Source: Telmatospirillum sp. (GTDB taxonomy: Bacteria; Pseudomonadota; Alphaproteobacteria; CACIAM-22H2). From it: a stretch of DNA of 64,000 nt. The position numbers were made by a program, and so were the translations under genes. The notes beneath the pieces were generated by a model, which worked only from the letters and a program-made list of their open reading frames with translations, ran no database searches and was not told where the DNA came from. The DNA lies in assembly GCA_020248985.1 (NCBI GenBank), contig JADCGL010000008.1:1-64000 (forward strand). The letters run 5' to 3'. Positions 8,550-17,190 of this stretch are shown in pieces. How positions within the stretch are numbered: the first letter of the stretch is position 1; the number at the start of each line of letters is the position of its first letter.

Positions 8550-10061
8550 ATGGCCGACACAGCATCGCCGACTTCGACGGGAACGGGTTCGGGCTGCCAT
8601 GGCGGCCGCGAGACGATGCTCGAGGCCGCGCGCGCTGCCGGCAAGAGCGAAACGCTCGACCGGCTGCTCGCCGACTATCCGCGGGGCCCGCACGACCAGC
8701 CGCAATCGATGTGCCCGGCCTTCGGGTCGCTGCGCGTCGGTTTGCGCATGCGCCGCACGGCGACGATCCTGTCGGGCTCGGCGTGCTGCGTGTACGGCCT
8801 CACTTTCACGGCGCATTTCTACGGGGCGCGCCGCACGGTCGGCTACGTACCGTTCAACTCCGAATCGCTCGTGCGCGGCCAGCTCTTCGAAGACATCCGC
8901 GAGGCGGTCTTCAAGATCGCCAAGCCCGAAGACTACGACGCGGTCGTGGTCATCAATCTGTGCGTGCCCACCGCCTCGGGCGTGCCGCTCGATCTGCTGC
9001 CCAAGCAGATCGAAGGCGTGCGCATCATCGGCATCGACGTGCCGGGCTTCGGCGTGCCCACGCACGCGGAAGCCAAAGACGTGCTCGCGGGTGCGATGCT
9101 CAAATATGCGCGCCTCGAGGCCGAAGAAGGCCCCGTGCAGCGCCCGCGCAACCACAAGGCCGATCAGCCGACCGTGGCGTTGATCGGCGAGCTTTTCCCG
9201 GTCGATCCGATCGGCATCGGCGCCATGCTGCAGCCGATGGGTTTGGCGCTGGCACCGAGCCTGCCGTCGCGCGAATGGCGCGATCTCTACGGCGCGCTCG
9301 ATTGCCGCGTGGCCGCCGCGATCCATCCTTTCTACACGGCGACGATCCGCGAATTCATCGCGGCCGGCCGCCCGGTCGTGGGCTCGGGCCCGATCGGCAT
9401 CGACGGCACGGCCGCGTGGCTCGACGCGATCGGCAAAGCCGCCAATGTCGCGACGGCCAAGGTCGAAGACGCCAAGAACAAGACGCTTTCCGCGTTGCGC
9501 GGCGTGATGGCGGCCTCGCCCATCAAAGCGCGCATCACGCTCTCGGGCTATGAAGGCTCGGAATTGCTGGTCGCACGCCTGCTCGTCGAAGCGGGGGCCG
9601 AGGTGCCGTATGTGGGTACGGCCTGCCCGCGCACCGAATGGAGCGACCCCGACCGCGAATGGCTCGAGACGCGCGGCGTGCATGTGCAGTACCGCGCCTC
9701 GCTCGAGCAGGACGTCGCCGCGATGATGGAGGTCAAGCCCGACCTCGCCGTCGGCACCACGCCGCTCGTGCAGAAGGCCAAGGAACTCGGCATTCCGGCC
9801 CTCTATTTCACGAACATGGTTTCGGCGCGGCCGCTGTTTGGGCCGGCCGGGGCAGGGGCGCTTGCCGCGATCGTCGCAGGCCAAACCAAAGGCCGCGAGC
9901 GTTTCGCGCGCATGGTCGGGTTCTTCGAAAATGTCGGCACCGGAGAAGGCACGGGCTACGGCTTCAAAGACGTGCCCAAGGATCCGCCGGGCGCCAAAGA
10001 GCGTTACCGCAAGGCGCGTCTCACGCGCGCCAAGGTCGACGCGCCGACGGCGGAGGTCTAG
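8550..10061 (+). CDS. bchY: Chlorophyllide reductase subunit BchY
   Basis: 503-residue NifD-like subunit; BchY2Z2 reduces the C7-C8 bond of chlorophyllide a. It shows the early cysteine-bearing motifs SMCPAFGSL and SGSACCVYGLTFTAHFYG and a C-terminal PALYFTNMVSARPLFGPAGAG. The ATG at 8550 is used; an in-frame GTG at 8541 overlaps the bchX stop and could add three residues. The Cys-rich start CHGGRE is normal for BchY. Confidence 0.95.
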   Translation: MADTASPTSTGTGSGCHGGRETMLEAARAAGKSETLDRLLADYPRGPHDQPQSMCPAFGSLRVGLRMRRTATILSGSACCVYGLTFTAHFYGARRTVGYVPFNSESLVRGQLFEDIREAVFKIAKPEDYDAVVVINLCVPTASGVPLDLLPKQIEGVRIIGIDVPGFGVPTHAEAKDVLAGAMLKYARLEAEEGPVQRPRNHKADQPTVALIGELFPVDPIGIGAMLQPMGLALAPSLPSREWRDLYGALDCRVAAAIHPFYTATIREFIAAGRPVVGSGPIGIDGTAAWLDAIGKAANVATAKVEDAKNKTLSALRGVMAASPIKARITLSGYEGSELLVARLLVEAGAEVPYVGTACPRTEWSDPDREWLETRGVHVQYRASLEQDVAAMMEVKPDLAVGTTPLVQKAKELGIPALYFTNMVSARPLFGPAGAGALAAIVAGQTKGRERFARMVGFFENVGTGEGTGYGFKDVPKDPPGAKERYRKARLTRAKVDAPTAEV

Positions 10062-10064
10062 CGC

Positions 10065-11528
10065 ATGCTTGTTCTCGACCACGATCGGGCGGGCGGCTAC
10101 TGGGGTGCGGTCTACGCGTTCTGCGCGGTGCGCGGGCTTCGCGTGGTGATCGACGGGCCGGTGGGCTGCGAAAACCTGCCGGTGACGGCCGTGCTGCACT
10201 ACACCGACGCGTTGCCGCCGCATGAATTGCCGGTGGTCGTGACGGGCCTGTCGGAAGAATCGCTGTCGATGGACGGCACCGAGGGTGCGCTCAGCCGCGC
10301 CAACGGCACGCAAGACCAAGACATGCCGGCCGTCGTCGTCACGGGTTCGATCGCCGAGATGATCGGCGGCGGCGTGACGCCCGAAGGTTCGGGCCTGATG
10401 CGCTTCATCCCGCGCACGATCGACGAAGACCAGTGGCAGACGGCCGACCGCGCCATGTACTGGATGTGGACCGAGTTCGGCGCCAAGCGCACGAAGATCC
10501 GCCCGCGCAAGGCGCGCGCCGAGGGTGTCAAACCGCGCGTGAACATCATCGGCCCGATCTACGGCACGTTCAACATGCCGTCGGACCTGGCCGAGATCCG
10601 CCGCCTCGTCGAAGGGGTGGGCTGCGAGATCAACATGGTGTTCCCGCTGGGCTCGCATGTCGAAGACATCGCCAAGCTGCCCGACGCGGACGTGAATATC
10701 TGCATGTATCGCGAATTCGGCCGCAAACTGTGCGAAGCCTTGGACCGGCCCTATCTGCAGGCCCCCATCGGCATCTTTGCGACGACGAATTTCCTGCGCA
10801 AATTGGGCGAGCTCGTGGGCATCGATCCCGAGCCCTTCATCGAGCGCGAGAAGCACACCACGATCAAGCCGATCTGGGATCTGTGGCGCAGCGTCACGCA
10901 GGATTTCTTCGGCACGGCCTCGTTCGGCATCGTGGCGACCGAAACCTACACGCGCGGCCTGCGCCGCTTCCTCGAAGAGGAAATGGGCATTCCGTGCACG
11001 TTCGCGTTCTCGCGCACGGCCGGCACCAAACCCGACAACGCGGCCGTGCGCGAAGCCTTGAAAACCAAGCCGCCGCTCGTGCTGTTCGGTTCCTACAACG
11101 AACGCATGTACGCCGCCGAACTCGGCGGGCGCGCCATGTACATCCCGGCCTCGTTCCCGGGGGCGATCATAAGGCGCGCAACCGGCACGCCCTTCATGGG
11201 CTATGCCGGTGCGACCTACGTGATCCAGGAATACTGCAACGCGCTGTTCGACGCTTTGTTCAACATCCTGCCGCTCGGCACGGAGATGGACAAGGTCGAG
11301 GCCACGCCCGCGCGGCTGGGGGCCCTCGACATGATGGCGTGGGACGAAGACGCGCAGCGCGAGATGGACCGCTACGTCGAGAACGAGCCGTTCCTTGTGC
11401 GCATCTCGGCCGCCAAGCGCCTGCGCGACCGCGCCGAGCGCGATGCGCGCTATGCGGGCGAGGACCGGGTCACGCTGCTGCGCGTGCGCAGCGCCATGGG
11501 TGCCGCGACGGCCGGGAGTGCGGCATGA
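10065..11528 (+). CDS. bchZ: Chlorophyllide reductase subunit BchZ
   Basis: 487-residue NifK-like partner of BchY. Diagnostic segments are the start [57 protein letters not shown] (Cys ligand) and [27 protein letters not shown]. It starts 3 nt after bchY stops. The same transcript continues 160 nt to pufB without an evident independent promoter, so puf may be read from the bchC promoter. Confidence 0.95.
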   Translation: MLVLDHDRAGGYWGAVYAFCAVRGLRVVIDGPVGCENLPVTAVLHYTDALPPHELPVVVTGLSEESLSMDGTEGALSRANGTQDQDMPAVVVTGSIAEMIGGGVTPEGSGLMRFIPRTIDEDQWQTADRAMYWMWTEFGAKRTKIRPRKARAEGVKPRVNIIGPIYGTFNMPSDLAEIRRLVEGVGCEINMVFPLGSHVEDIAKLPDADVNICMYREFGRKLCEALDRPYLQAPIGIFATTNFLRKLGELVGIDPEPFIEREKHTTIKPIWDLWRSVTQDFFGTASFGIVATETYTRGLRRFLEEEMGIPCTFAFSRTAGTKPDNAAVREALKTKPPLVLFGSYNERMYAAELGGRAMYIPASFPGAIIRRATGTPFMGYAGATYVIQEYCNALFDALFNILPLGTEMDKVEATPARLGALDMMAWDEDAQREMDRYVENEPFLVRISAAKRLRDRAERDARYAGEDRVTLLRVRSAMGAATAGSAA

Positions 11529-11688
11529 CGCACGGCGCCAGCGCCACCGCTTCCCACGTTTTTGCCGTTCGGCCTGCGGGCTTTGCGAACGGCGCCTCCA
11601 CACGTCGTGGCCAGTCTCGCCACGCGTGCCCAGCCGCGCGGGTCTTGCGCGGTAACGGCCGCGAGGCCACCACAGGGAGATACTCTCT

Positions 11689-11916
11689 ATGGCAGGACAG
11701 AAAGACAGCGGCAACCTGACCGGGTTGTCGGACGAAGAAGCCCAGGAGTTCCACAACTACTTCATCCAGGGCTTCGTCGTATTTACGGTCATCGCCATCA
11801 TCGCGCATGTGCTTGCGTGGTCGTGGCGTCCCTGGTTCCCGGGCCCGAAGGGCTACGCGATGCTGCAAAACGGCATCGACACGGTGACCAACGTCGTTAT
11901 GCCGTTCGTGGCATAG
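11689..11916 (+). CDS. pufB: LH1 beta polypeptide PufB (long C-terminus)
   Basis: 75-residue core antenna beta chain. The N-terminal segment GLSDEEAQEFHNYFIQGF, one membrane helix (about 24-44) and the bacteriochlorophyll-ligating His at about 40 (AIIAHVLAWSWRPWFPGPKGYA) are typical. Most LH1 beta chains I know end soon after WRPW..PGPKGY; here about 19 more residues follow and end in a hydrophobic VVMPFVA. It is preceded by the ribosome site GGGAGATACTCTCT. pufA follows after 12 nt. Confidence 0.96.
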   Translation: MAGQKDSGNLTGLSDEEAQEFHNYFIQGFVVFTVIAIIAHVLAWSWRPWFPGPKGYAMLQNGIDTVTNVVMPFVA

Positions 11917-11928
11917 GAGGAGGCAGCA

Positions 11929-12117
11929 ATGTGGCGTATTTGGCGTCTGTTCGATCCGCGCCGGGCACTCATCGCCCAAGCGGTTTTCCTCTTCACGCTG
12001 GCGATCGTGATTCACTTCATCGTCCTCAGCACCGACCGGTTCAACTGGATCGAAGGCCCGCGCAAGTCGGCCGCCGCGACAGTCGAACTCTCGCTGCTGC
12101 CGCCGACCGTTTCGTAG
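11929..12117 (+). CDS. pufA: LH1 alpha polypeptide PufA
   Basis: 62-residue core antenna alpha chain: MWRIWRLFDPRRALIAQAVFL start, one membrane helix with the bacteriochlorophyll ligand His at about residue 29 (IVIHFIVLSTDRFNWIEG). The ribosome site GGAGGAGGC, 5-6 nt before the ATG, is the best in the window and fits the very high antenna yield. The stop codon sits inside a GCAA-loop hairpin. Confidence 0.97.
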   Translation: MWRIWRLFDPRRALIAQAVFLFTLAIVIHFIVLSTDRFNWIEGPRKSAAATVELSLLPPTVS

Positions 12118-12128
12118 CGCAAGCTACG
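12113..12128 (+). other. RNA hairpin with GCAA tetraloop over the pufA stop
   Basis: CGTAGC-GCAA-GCTACG is a 6-bp perfect stem capped by a GNRA tetraloop. The pufA TAG (12115-12117) is in the left arm. Small GNRA-capped stems are very stable and often protect RNA 3' ends. Confidence 0.65.
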
Positions 12129-12136
12129 TTCGGCAA

Positions 12137-12176
12137 CGCGGACGGAGCGAAGTCCAAGGACTTCGCTTCGTCCGTG
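12137..12176 (+). other. Long intercistronic stem-loop between pufA and pufL
   Basis: The arms 12139-12155 and 12158-12174 are complementary over 17 positions with a single G-U pair, and pairing extends about two more pairs outward. In puf operons such structures halt 3'-to-5' decay so that pufBA mRNA outlives pufLM mRNA, giving more antenna than reaction centre. No T-run follows, so it is unlikely to be a full terminator; pufL needs read-through. Confidence 0.85.
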
Positions 12177-12235
12177 GCGGAAGCAGGCGGCCCAAAAGCG
12201 GCTGCAAATAGACGTGACGACCGGAGGATTCGACC

Positions 12236-13060
12236 ATGGCAATGCTCAGTTTTGAAAGAAAGTACAGGGTCCGCGGGGGCACCCTGATTGGGGGCGATCT
12301 TTTCGATTTCTGGGCCGGGCCGTTCTATGTCGGGTTCTTCGGCGTCATGGGTGCCTTTTTCACGATCCTCGGCACGGCCATGATTTTCTGGGGCGCTTCG
12401 ATGGGGCCGACCTGGAACCCCTGGCTCATCAGCATCGAACCGCCCGACATCAGCTACGGCCTGCGCTTCGCCCCTCTCAAGGAGGGCGGGCTGTGGCAGC
12501 TGATCACGGTCTGCGCCATCGGCTCGTTCGGCTCCTGGGCGATGCGCGAGGTCGAGATCTGCCGCAAGCTCGGCATGGGCTACCACGTGCCCTTCGCCTT
12601 CAGCGTGGCGATCTTCGCCTATGTGAGCCTGGTCGTGATCCGGCCGGTGCTGATGGGCGCTTGGGGCTACGGTTTCCCCTACGGCATCTTCAGCCATCTC
12701 GACTGGGTGTCGAACACCGGCTACCAGTATCTTCATTTCCACTACAACCCGGCGCACATGATCGCCGTGTCGTTCTTCTTCACGACCGTGCTGGCGCTCT
12801 CGCTGCACGGCGCGCTCGTGCTCTCGGCCACCAACCCGCCCAAAGGCGAGACGGTCAAGACGCCCGAGCACGAAGACACGTTCTTCCGCGACGCGATCGG
12901 CTACTCGGTCGGCACGCTCGGCATCCATCGCGTGGGACTCTTCTTGGCCCTCAGCGCCGGGTTTTGGAGCGCCGTGTGCATCATCTTGAGCGGTCCGTTC
13001 TGGACGCGCGGCTGGCCCGAATGGTGGGGCTGGTGGCTCAATCTTCCGGTTTGGCGCTAG
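12236..13060 (+). CDS. pufL: Photosynthetic reaction centre L subunit
   Basis: 274-residue five-helix membrane protein of the type-2 reaction centre. [26 protein letters not shown] is the canonical start. Ligand histidines for bacteriochlorophyll and iron lie in [25 protein letters not shown] and [12 protein letters not shown], with IHRVG in the fifth helix. Ribosome site GGAGGA is 7 nt before the ATG. pufM follows after 15 nt. Confidence 0.98.
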   Translation: MAMLSFERKYRVRGGTLIGGDLFDFWAGPFYVGFFGVMGAFFTILGTAMIFWGASMGPTWNPWLISIEPPDISYGLRFAPLKEGGLWQLITVCAIGSFGSWAMREVEICRKLGMGYHVPFAFSVAIFAYVSLVVIRPVLMGAWGYGFPYGIFSHLDWVSNTGYQYLHFHYNPAHMIAVSFFFTTVLALSLHGALVLSATNPPKGETVKTPEHEDTFFRDAIGYSVGTLGIHRVGLFLALSAGFWSAVCIILSGPFWTRGWPEWWGWWLNLPVWR

Positions 13061-13075
13061 GCGGGGAGCAGGAAC

Positions 13076-14056
13076 ATGCCCGAATATCAAAACCTCTTCA
13101 CGCGCGTGCAGATCCGCGGGCCCGCCCATTATGGCGTGCCGATCAAGGACCGCACCTACTGGCGGCGCGACGGCGAGCCCTTCTACGTGTATCTGCTCGG
13201 CGTCATCGGCAACGCCCAGATCGGGCCGGTCTATCTCGGCTTCATGGGTTCGGCGTCGCTGATCTGCGGCCTTATCGCGTTCGAGATCATCGGCCTCAAC
13301 ATGCTGGCCTCGGTCAATTGGGACCCGGTCCAGTTCGTGCGCCAGCTCTTCTGGCTCGCCCTTGAGCCGCCCAATCCCAAATACGGCCTCGGCATTCCGC
13401 CGCTCAACGATGGCGGCTGGTGGCTGATGGCCGGCTTCTTCCTCACCGTGTCGCTGCTGCTCTGGTGGGGGCGCATGTATCGGCGCGCCCGCGCCCTCGG
13501 CATGGGCACGCATGTGGCATGGGCTTTCGCCGCGGCGATCTGGCTCTATCTGGTGCTCGGCTTCATCCGGCCGGTGCTGATGGGCAATTGGGGCGAGGCG
13601 GTTCCGTTCGGCATCTTCCCGCATCTCGATTGGACGGCCGCGTTCTCGCTGCGCTACGGCAACCTCTTCTACAATCCGTTCCACGCGCTCTCGATCGTGT
13701 TTCTCTACGGCTCGACATTGCTGTTCGCAATGCACGGCGCCACGATCCTGGCCGTGAGCCGCTTCGGCGGCGACCGCGAAATCGAGCAGATCGTCGATCG
13801 CGGCACGGCATCGGAACGTGCGGCTTTGTTCTGGCGCTGGACGATGGGCTTCAACGCGACGATGGAATCGATCCATCGCTGGGCCTGGTGGTTCGCCGTT
13901 CTCTGCCCGCTCACCGGCGGCATCGGCATCCTCTTGTCGGGCACGGTGGTCGACAACTGGTACCTGTGGGCCATCAAGCACCATTTTGCGCCCGGCTATC
14001 CGGCCGTGTTCGGCACGATCGTCGATCCCGCAACTCTTCCAGGAGCAACGCGATGA
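13076..14056 (+). CDS. pufM: Photosynthetic reaction centre M subunit
   Basis: 326-residue M subunit. Start [22 protein letters not shown]; special-pair and iron ligands lie in [57 protein letters not shown] and [12 protein letters not shown]. The C-terminal [17 protein letters not shown] is of the type that contacts a bound cytochrome, consistent with pufC, which overlaps it by 4 nt (ATGA). Confidence 0.98.
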   Translation: MPEYQNLFTRVQIRGPAHYGVPIKDRTYWRRDGEPFYVYLLGVIGNAQIGPVYLGFMGSASLICGLIAFEIIGLNMLASVNWDPVQFVRQLFWLALEPPNPKYGLGIPPLNDGGWWLMAGFFLTVSLLLWWGRMYRRARALGMGTHVAWAFAAAIWLYLVLGFIRPVLMGNWGEAVPFGIFPHLDWTAAFSLRYGNLFYNPFHALSIVFLYGSTLLFAMHGATILAVSRFGGDREIEQIVDRGTASERAALFWRWTMGFNATMESIHRWAWWFAVLCPLTGGIGILLSGTVVDNWYLWAIKHHFAPGYPAVFGTIVDPATLPGATR

Positions 14057-15066
14057 AAATCGAACTCCCGCTTGCGGGCGCTTTGTTTGCGGTTGCGGCC
14101 GCTGCGGTCGTGTACACCTCGTTCACCCTGCCGCCCGTTCTGTCGACGCAGAACGGCTGGCGCGGGACCGCGATGGTGCAAGTCGAACTGCCGGCCCACC
14201 GCAAGGCCCTGCAGGCCGCCAACGTGGTGCCCGAAGCGCAGCCGCCGGCCGACCTTGCCAACGAGAAATCGTCGGTAGCCTACGAAAACGTCAAGGTGCT
14301 GGGCGACGTCGACTCGGCCGAATTCCTGCGCATCATGACGGCGATCACCGAATGGGTCGCACCCGAGCAGGGCTGCACCTACTGCCATGCCGAAGGCGAG
14401 AGCCTGGCCAGCGACACGCTCTACACGAAGGTCGTCGCACGGCGCATGCTGCAGATGACGCTGAAGATCAACGCCGGCTGGAAGCCGCACGTCGCGGAAA
14501 CCGGCGTCACTTGCTACACGTGCCATCGCGGCCAGCCCGTGCCGGCGCAAATCTGGTTCAAGGAAACGCCGCCGCCGGAGCCTGCCTATGCCGGCAACCG
14601 CAACCGCCAGAACCAGCCTTTGCCCGTCGTCGGCGACAGTTCGCTGCCGCACGACATTTTCGAGCCGTATCTCAGCAAGGCGACGGAGATCCGCGTCGAA
14701 AGCGCCAAGGCGCTGCGCACGGGGCCCAACCCGTCGATCCAATCGACCGAGGGCACCTACGGGCTCATGATGCATCTCTCGCAAGGGCTCGGCGTGAACT
14801 GCACCTTCTGCCACAACACGCAGAACTTCGCCGACTGGAAGACGAGTACGCCGCAGCGCGTGACGGCGTGGCACGGCATTCGGATGGTGCGCGAGATCAA
14901 CAACGAGTACATCGACACGCTGGTGGGGGCCTTCCCGGCCAACCGCAAGGGGCCGATGGGCGACGTCGCCAAGGTCAATTGCGCGACCTGCCACCAAGGG
15001 GTCAACAAGCCGCTCTACGGCGTCAGCATGGTTGCCGACTATCTTGCCCTGAAGACGGGCAAGTAG
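14053..15066 (+). CDS. pufC: Tetraheme reaction-centre cytochrome c PufC
   Basis: 337-residue periplasmic cytochrome that re-reduces the special pair. Four CxxCH motifs are visible: CTYCH 108-112, CYTCH 154-158, CTFCH 250-254 and CATCH 310-314. The N-terminus has a hydrophobic segment (about 6-22) but no cysteine, so there is no lipobox and the protein is probably held by an uncleaved helix. Methionine-type axial ligand regions ([15 protein letters not shown]) precede the hemes as expected. ATGA overlap with pufM; last gene before the operon terminator. Confidence 0.96.
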   Translation: MKIELPLAGALFAVAAAAVVYTSFTLPPVLSTQNGWRGTAMVQVELPAHRKALQAANVVPEAQPPADLANEKSSVAYENVKVLGDVDSAEFLRIMTAITEWVAPEQGCTYCHAEGESLASDTLYTKVVARRMLQMTLKINAGWKPHVAETGVTCYTCHRGQPVPAQIWFKETPPPEPAYAGNRNRQNQPLPVVGDSSLPHDIFEPYLSKATEIRVESAKALRTGPNPSIQSTEGTYGLMMHLSQGLGVNCTFCHNTQNFADWKTSTPQRVTAWHGIRMVREINNEYIDTLVGAFPANRKGPMGDVAKVNCATCHQGVNKPLYGVSMVADYLALKTGK

Positions 15067-15139
15067 GCGGCGGACGCGCGCAACGCAACGAGTTTGGCGT
15101 CACGGCGCGGCGGCTACCGGACATCCGTCGCCCGAAACT

Positions 15140-15171
15140 GGCCGGTGCAGCTTCAAAAGCCTGCACCGGCC
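15140..15171. terminator. puf operon terminator (probably bidirectional)
   Basis: Perfect 11-bp stem GGCCGGTGCAG / CTGCACCGGCC with a 10-nt loop, followed on the plus strand by TTCTTCTTTTT. It lies between the convergent pufC and the small minus-strand ORF at 15193. It is the clearest intrinsic terminator in the window. Confidence 0.92.
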
Positions 15172-15192
15172 TTCTTCTTTTTGGGATATTGG

Positions 15193-15471
15193 CTAGCGCT
15201 GCCAGCGCCGCGCGAGGTCGGCGAGGTGGGCGGCCAAGGCGAGCACCAGGAAGGCTGCCACGTGCGTCCAGCCGGCATCCTGCAGCGCGGCGCGCAAGGC
15301 GAGCATCAAAGCCGAGCCCGCGGCAAGATTGAAGACGAGGCCGAGCGGCTCGGGCCCGCGGCCGGTGCGAAAGCGATAGACGAGCAGAGCGGCAGCCTCG
15401 AGCGCCACGAGTGCCAGAACGAGCTCGACGAGCTGCCCGCTTTGGACGAGTTCGCCCAGCGCTTCGGCCAT
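15193..15471 (-). CDS. Small polytopic membrane protein, unknown, after tspO
   Basis: 92 residues with about three hydrophobic helices: VELVLALVALEAAALLVY (about 15-32), LGLVFNLAAGSALMLALRAAL and VAAFLVLALAAHLADLA. The ATG at 15471 lies just past the tspO stop, so it is the last gene of a coupled minus-strand run (PucC-like, bchP, tspO, this). I do not recognise the family; its place next to tspO and bchP suggests a role in pigment or membrane assembly, but nothing in the sequence gives a reaction. Confidence 0.75.
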   Translation of the reverse strand: MAEALGELVQSGQLVELVLALVALEAAALLVYRFRTGRGPEPLGLVFNLAAGSALMLALRAALQDAGWTHVAAFLVLALAAHLADLARRWQR

Positions 15472-15472
15472 G

Positions 15473-15982
15473 CTAGGCGGGCCCAAACGGCGCGTTGAGG
15501 CGCACGATCTCGATATTGAGGATGCTCGCGAACGTGACCCAGGCGAGATAGGGCCACAGGGCCATGGCCGCGCGCTTCGAAAGCGGGCGCAGCACGTGGA
15601 TCAGCGCCAGGATCGAGATCCACAGCCACGCCACCTCGAATAGCGCGTAGTCGGGCCGCTGCAGCGTGAAGAAGAGCCAGCTCCACGCGACGTTCAGCGC
15701 CATGTTGAAAAGGAAGAACCAGACGATCGCGATGCGCACGCGCGTTTGGGTCGTGGCCTGCCAGGCAAGCCCGAAGGAATAGGCGCAAAGCGCGAAAATG
15801 ATCGTCCAGGCCGGACCGAACAGCCAATCGGGCGGCTGCCAGGCGGGTTTCTGCAATTCGAAATACCAGTCCGAGAGATCGGTGAGCGCACCGCCGAGCG
15901 AGGCGATCGCAAGCGCGCACGCCCCGCCGGCCGCAAACGGCTTCCAGCGCCGCCGCGCGCGCCCCGTCGCGTTTGCCGTCAC
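15473..15982 (-). CDS. tspO: TspO/MBR family tryptophan-rich sensory protein (CrtK)
   Basis: 169-residue outer-membrane five-helix protein. Family hallmarks: WYFELQKPAWQPPDWLFGPAWTIIFALCAYSFGLAW, LFNMALNVAWSWLFF and LWPYLAWVTFASILN. The start is a GTG at 15982-15980 that overlaps the bchP stop (GTGA). TspO binds tetrapyrroles and in Rhodobacter modulates PpsR-controlled genes under oxygen. A second TspO-type gene lies at 39500-40030. Confidence 0.93.
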   Translation of the reverse strand: MTANATGRARRRWKPFAAGGACALAIASLGGALTDLSDWYFELQKPAWQPPDWLFGPAWTIIFALCAYSFGLAWQATTQTRVRIAIVWFFLFNMALNVAWSWLFFTLQRPDYALFEVAWLWISILALIHVLRPLSKRAAMALWPYLAWVTFASILNIEIVRLNAPFGPA

Positions 15983-17190
15983 GGGCGCGCGAAGCCGAAC
16001 AGGTGGGCGAGATCCTTGAAGAAGATGCGGATATGCGCCATCGGATCGCGCCGCACGAGCTCTTTGTTCATGTAGGAGTCGAACGTGAGCTTCTGCACGT
16101 CCTTGTCGCGGCAGATGCTGACGAAGCTTTCGCGCCGCTTTTCGCTCGAGTACCAGAAGCGCTGCATGATGCCGAGAATGAAGAAGACCGTGCCGTGGTC
16201 CTTCATGAAGCGCTTGCGCGCGAGTTTGAGGGCGGCGACCTCGCCCGTCGCCAGCGCTTGTTCGACAGCTTCGGCGGCCAAGCGCCCGCCCAGCATCGCG
16301 TAGTAGATCCCCTCGCCCGACGCGGGCGCGACGACGCCGGCCGCATCGCCCGCCAGCACCACGTCGCGCCCGTTGTCCCAGCGCTTCAGCGGCTTCAGCG
16401 GAATGGGCGCACCTTCGCGGCGCAGCGTCTCGAACGCGTCGAGCCCAGTTGCCGCGCGCAGCCGGCCGACCGCACTGCGCAGCGAGAAGCCTTTCTGCAT
16501 GCTGCCCGTGCCGATGCTCGCCGTCTGGCCGTGCGGGAAGACCCAGGCGTAGAAATCGGGCGAGGTGTCGCCGCGATAGACGACGTCGCAGCGTTTTGCG
16601 TCGAAATCGACTGCGGCGTTTGGCGGCACTTTCACGATCTCGTGATAGGCGAACACGTAGCGCATGCGATCGGCGCCCGGCACATGGGCCGCGCGCGCGA
16701 CGGCGGAATTGGCACCGTCCGCCCCGATCACCATGCGCGCGCGCGCGCGCACCGGTGCCCCGCTCGCCTCGGGCAGTTTGGGGCGATAGACGACGATCGC
16801 CGTTCCGTCGGCATCGCGCTCGATCGTCTCGAACGTGCCGTTGCGGCGCTTGGCGCCGGCCGTGGTGGCGCGCATGCGCAGCCATTCGTCGAAATGCTCG
16901 CGGTCGACCATGCCCACGAAGCCGCCTTCGATCGGAATGTCGACATGCTTGTTGGACGGGGCGACCATGCGCGCGCAGTTGATGCGCGCAACCAGCATCG
17001 AATCGGGAATGTCGAAATCCTTGATGGCGCGCGGCGGGATGGCGCCGCCGCACGGCTTGATGCGGCCGGCCCGGTCGAGCAGCAGCACGTTGAAGCCGCG
17101 GCGGGCGAGATCGGTCGCTGCCGTGGCCCCGGCAGGGCCCCCGCCGACGACGGCGACGTCGAAGGTTTCGAGCGTTTCCATGCGCATCAT
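15979..17190 (-). CDS. bchP: Geranylgeranyl reductase BchP
   Basis: 403-residue FAD enzyme that reduces the geranylgeranyl tail of bacteriochlorophyll to phytyl. N-terminal FAD fold FDVAVVGGGPAGATAATDLARRGF, then LLLDRAGRIKPCGGAIPPRAI; second flavin motif DVVLAGDAAGVVAPASGEGIYYAM. Three in-frame ATGs stand close together (17190, 17187, 17181). The first overlaps the upstream stop (ATGA); the third has the better distance from GAGG. I give the first for coupling. Confidence 0.94.
   Translation of the reverse strand: MMRMETLETFDVAVVGGGPAGATAATDLARRGFNVLLLDRAGRIKPCGGAIPPRAIKDFDIPDSMLVARINCARMVAPSNKHVDIPIEGGFVGMVDREHFDEWLRMRATTAGAKRRNGTFETIERDADGTAIVVYRPKLPEASGAPVRARARMVIGADGANSAVARAAHVPGADRMRYVFAYHEIVKVPPNAAVDFDAKRCDVVYRGDTSPDFYAWVFPHGQTASIGTGSMQKGFSLRSAVGRLRAATGLDAFETLRREGAPIPLKPLKRWDNGRDVVLAGDAAGVVAPASGEGIYYAMLGGRLAAEAVEQALATGEVAALKLARKRFMKDHGTVFFILGIMQRFWYSSEKRRESFVSICRDKDVQKLTFDSYMNKELVRRDPMAHIRIFFKDLAHLFGFARP

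Noticed and set aside
11525-11719. 64-codon ORF between bchZ and pufB, where pufQ lies in Rhodobacter
   Set aside because: No hydrophobic helix and no PufQ likeness; it runs into pufB in another frame. Only its ATGA overlap with bchZ spoke for it.
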